A DNA stretch of 5,335 bases, from contig CAYSDH010000122.1 in assembly GCA_964429805.1 (NCBI GenBank), forward strand, positions 1 through 5,335, read 5' to 3'. Within the stretch, counting starts at the first letter, position 1; the number at the start of each line of letters is the position of its first letter. A program made the position numbers and the translations under genes. This document shows, one piece after another, positions 5,143-5,335 of the stretch. A model generated the notes under the pieces. The model saw only the letters and a list, made by a program, of their open reading frames with translations. It was not told the origin of the DNA and ran no database searches. Source of the stretch: CAYSDH01 sp964429805. Lineage in GTDB: Bacteria > Bacteroidota > Bacteroidia > Flavobacteriales_D > JABDKJ01.

Positions 5143-5335
5143 ATCTGGTTTTTATCGGTTCGGTTTCACCGCAATTTACCATTTTCTATTTCCATAAACA
5201 TCTTCGCATATAATTCGTCTCACGATATTGGGATTCACCGAGATTCGGTCGGCAAGGGTTTATCTTTTTTGAAAACCTGTGGGCGGGCCTCACCACTCTA
5301 TTCGGCCACTCAGCTCGTCTGCTCCAACCGTATTT
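5143..5335. other. Non-coding stretch with hairpins at the right edge
   Basis: No convincing reading frame crosses this stretch; both strands have frequent stops and only pieces under about 30 codons. It contains a 5-bp hairpin, ACCGA (5237-5241) with TCGGT (5245-5249), and a second, GGTTT (5257-5261) with AAACC (5273-5277). The loop region of the second shares the 11-mer TTATCTTTTTT with the hairpin in the structured site at 3738-3756. Both are followed by a G-rich stretch. Together with 5029-5142 this makes the 307 bp to the right of the last gene free of coding sequence. Confidence 0.5.

Noticed and set aside
5143..5335. Short minus-strand reading frames at the right edge
   Set aside because: Each is under about 30 codons between stops with no start or domain signal, and the region is better explained as non-coding.

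Overview
The window most likely comes from a Bacteroidota chromosome, possibly a Cytophagales-type marine bacterium (inference). The evidence is promoter boxes resembling the TAnnTTTG class, little Shine-Dalgarno signal before the starts, an AraC/SPW/SnoaL/YHS gene content typical of that phylum, and a secreted protein with a probable outer-membrane barrel. All six protein-coding loci lie on the minus strand, so the biological order runs from right to left.

Right part (about 3690-5335): a secreted protein of unknown function (3796-5028) sits between two structured elements of about 100 nt (3699-3800 and 5042-5142). Both elements start with GGCTATAAC, contain AACCTGT, form a long imperfect stem whose sequence differs between the copies, and end with TACAG...GTTGTGC. 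This design (conserved ends, variable but paired arms) resembles integron attC recombination sites. The two point in opposite directions, away from the gene, and the gene's stop codon lies inside one of them. No integrase is present in the window. The last 190 bases hold no gene but share an unusual hairpin with one of the elements.

Middle part (1125-3677): an AraC-family regulator with two complete AraC DNA-binding domains in tandem is followed by a small SPW-type membrane protein, a SnoaL-like protein, and a secreted YHS-domain protein broken by one in-frame TAA. The promoters of the SPW and SnoaL genes share a 35-bp bipartite element (26 of 35 positions identical). In both it lies 19 bp upstream of a CAnnTTTG box and 54-55 bp upstream of the start codon. 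The likely model is a local regulon in which the double-headed AraC protein controls the SPW gene and the SnoaL-YHS operon. A strong intrinsic terminator closes this block at about 1067-1097.

Left part (107-1027): a separately transcribed class III nucleotide cyclase carries an N-terminal [2Fe-2S] ferredoxin domain, which suggests a redox- or oxygen-linked cyclic nucleotide signal. Its two purine-selecting positions are non-canonical.

All similarity statements come from reading the sequence and general family knowledge; no database search was run.
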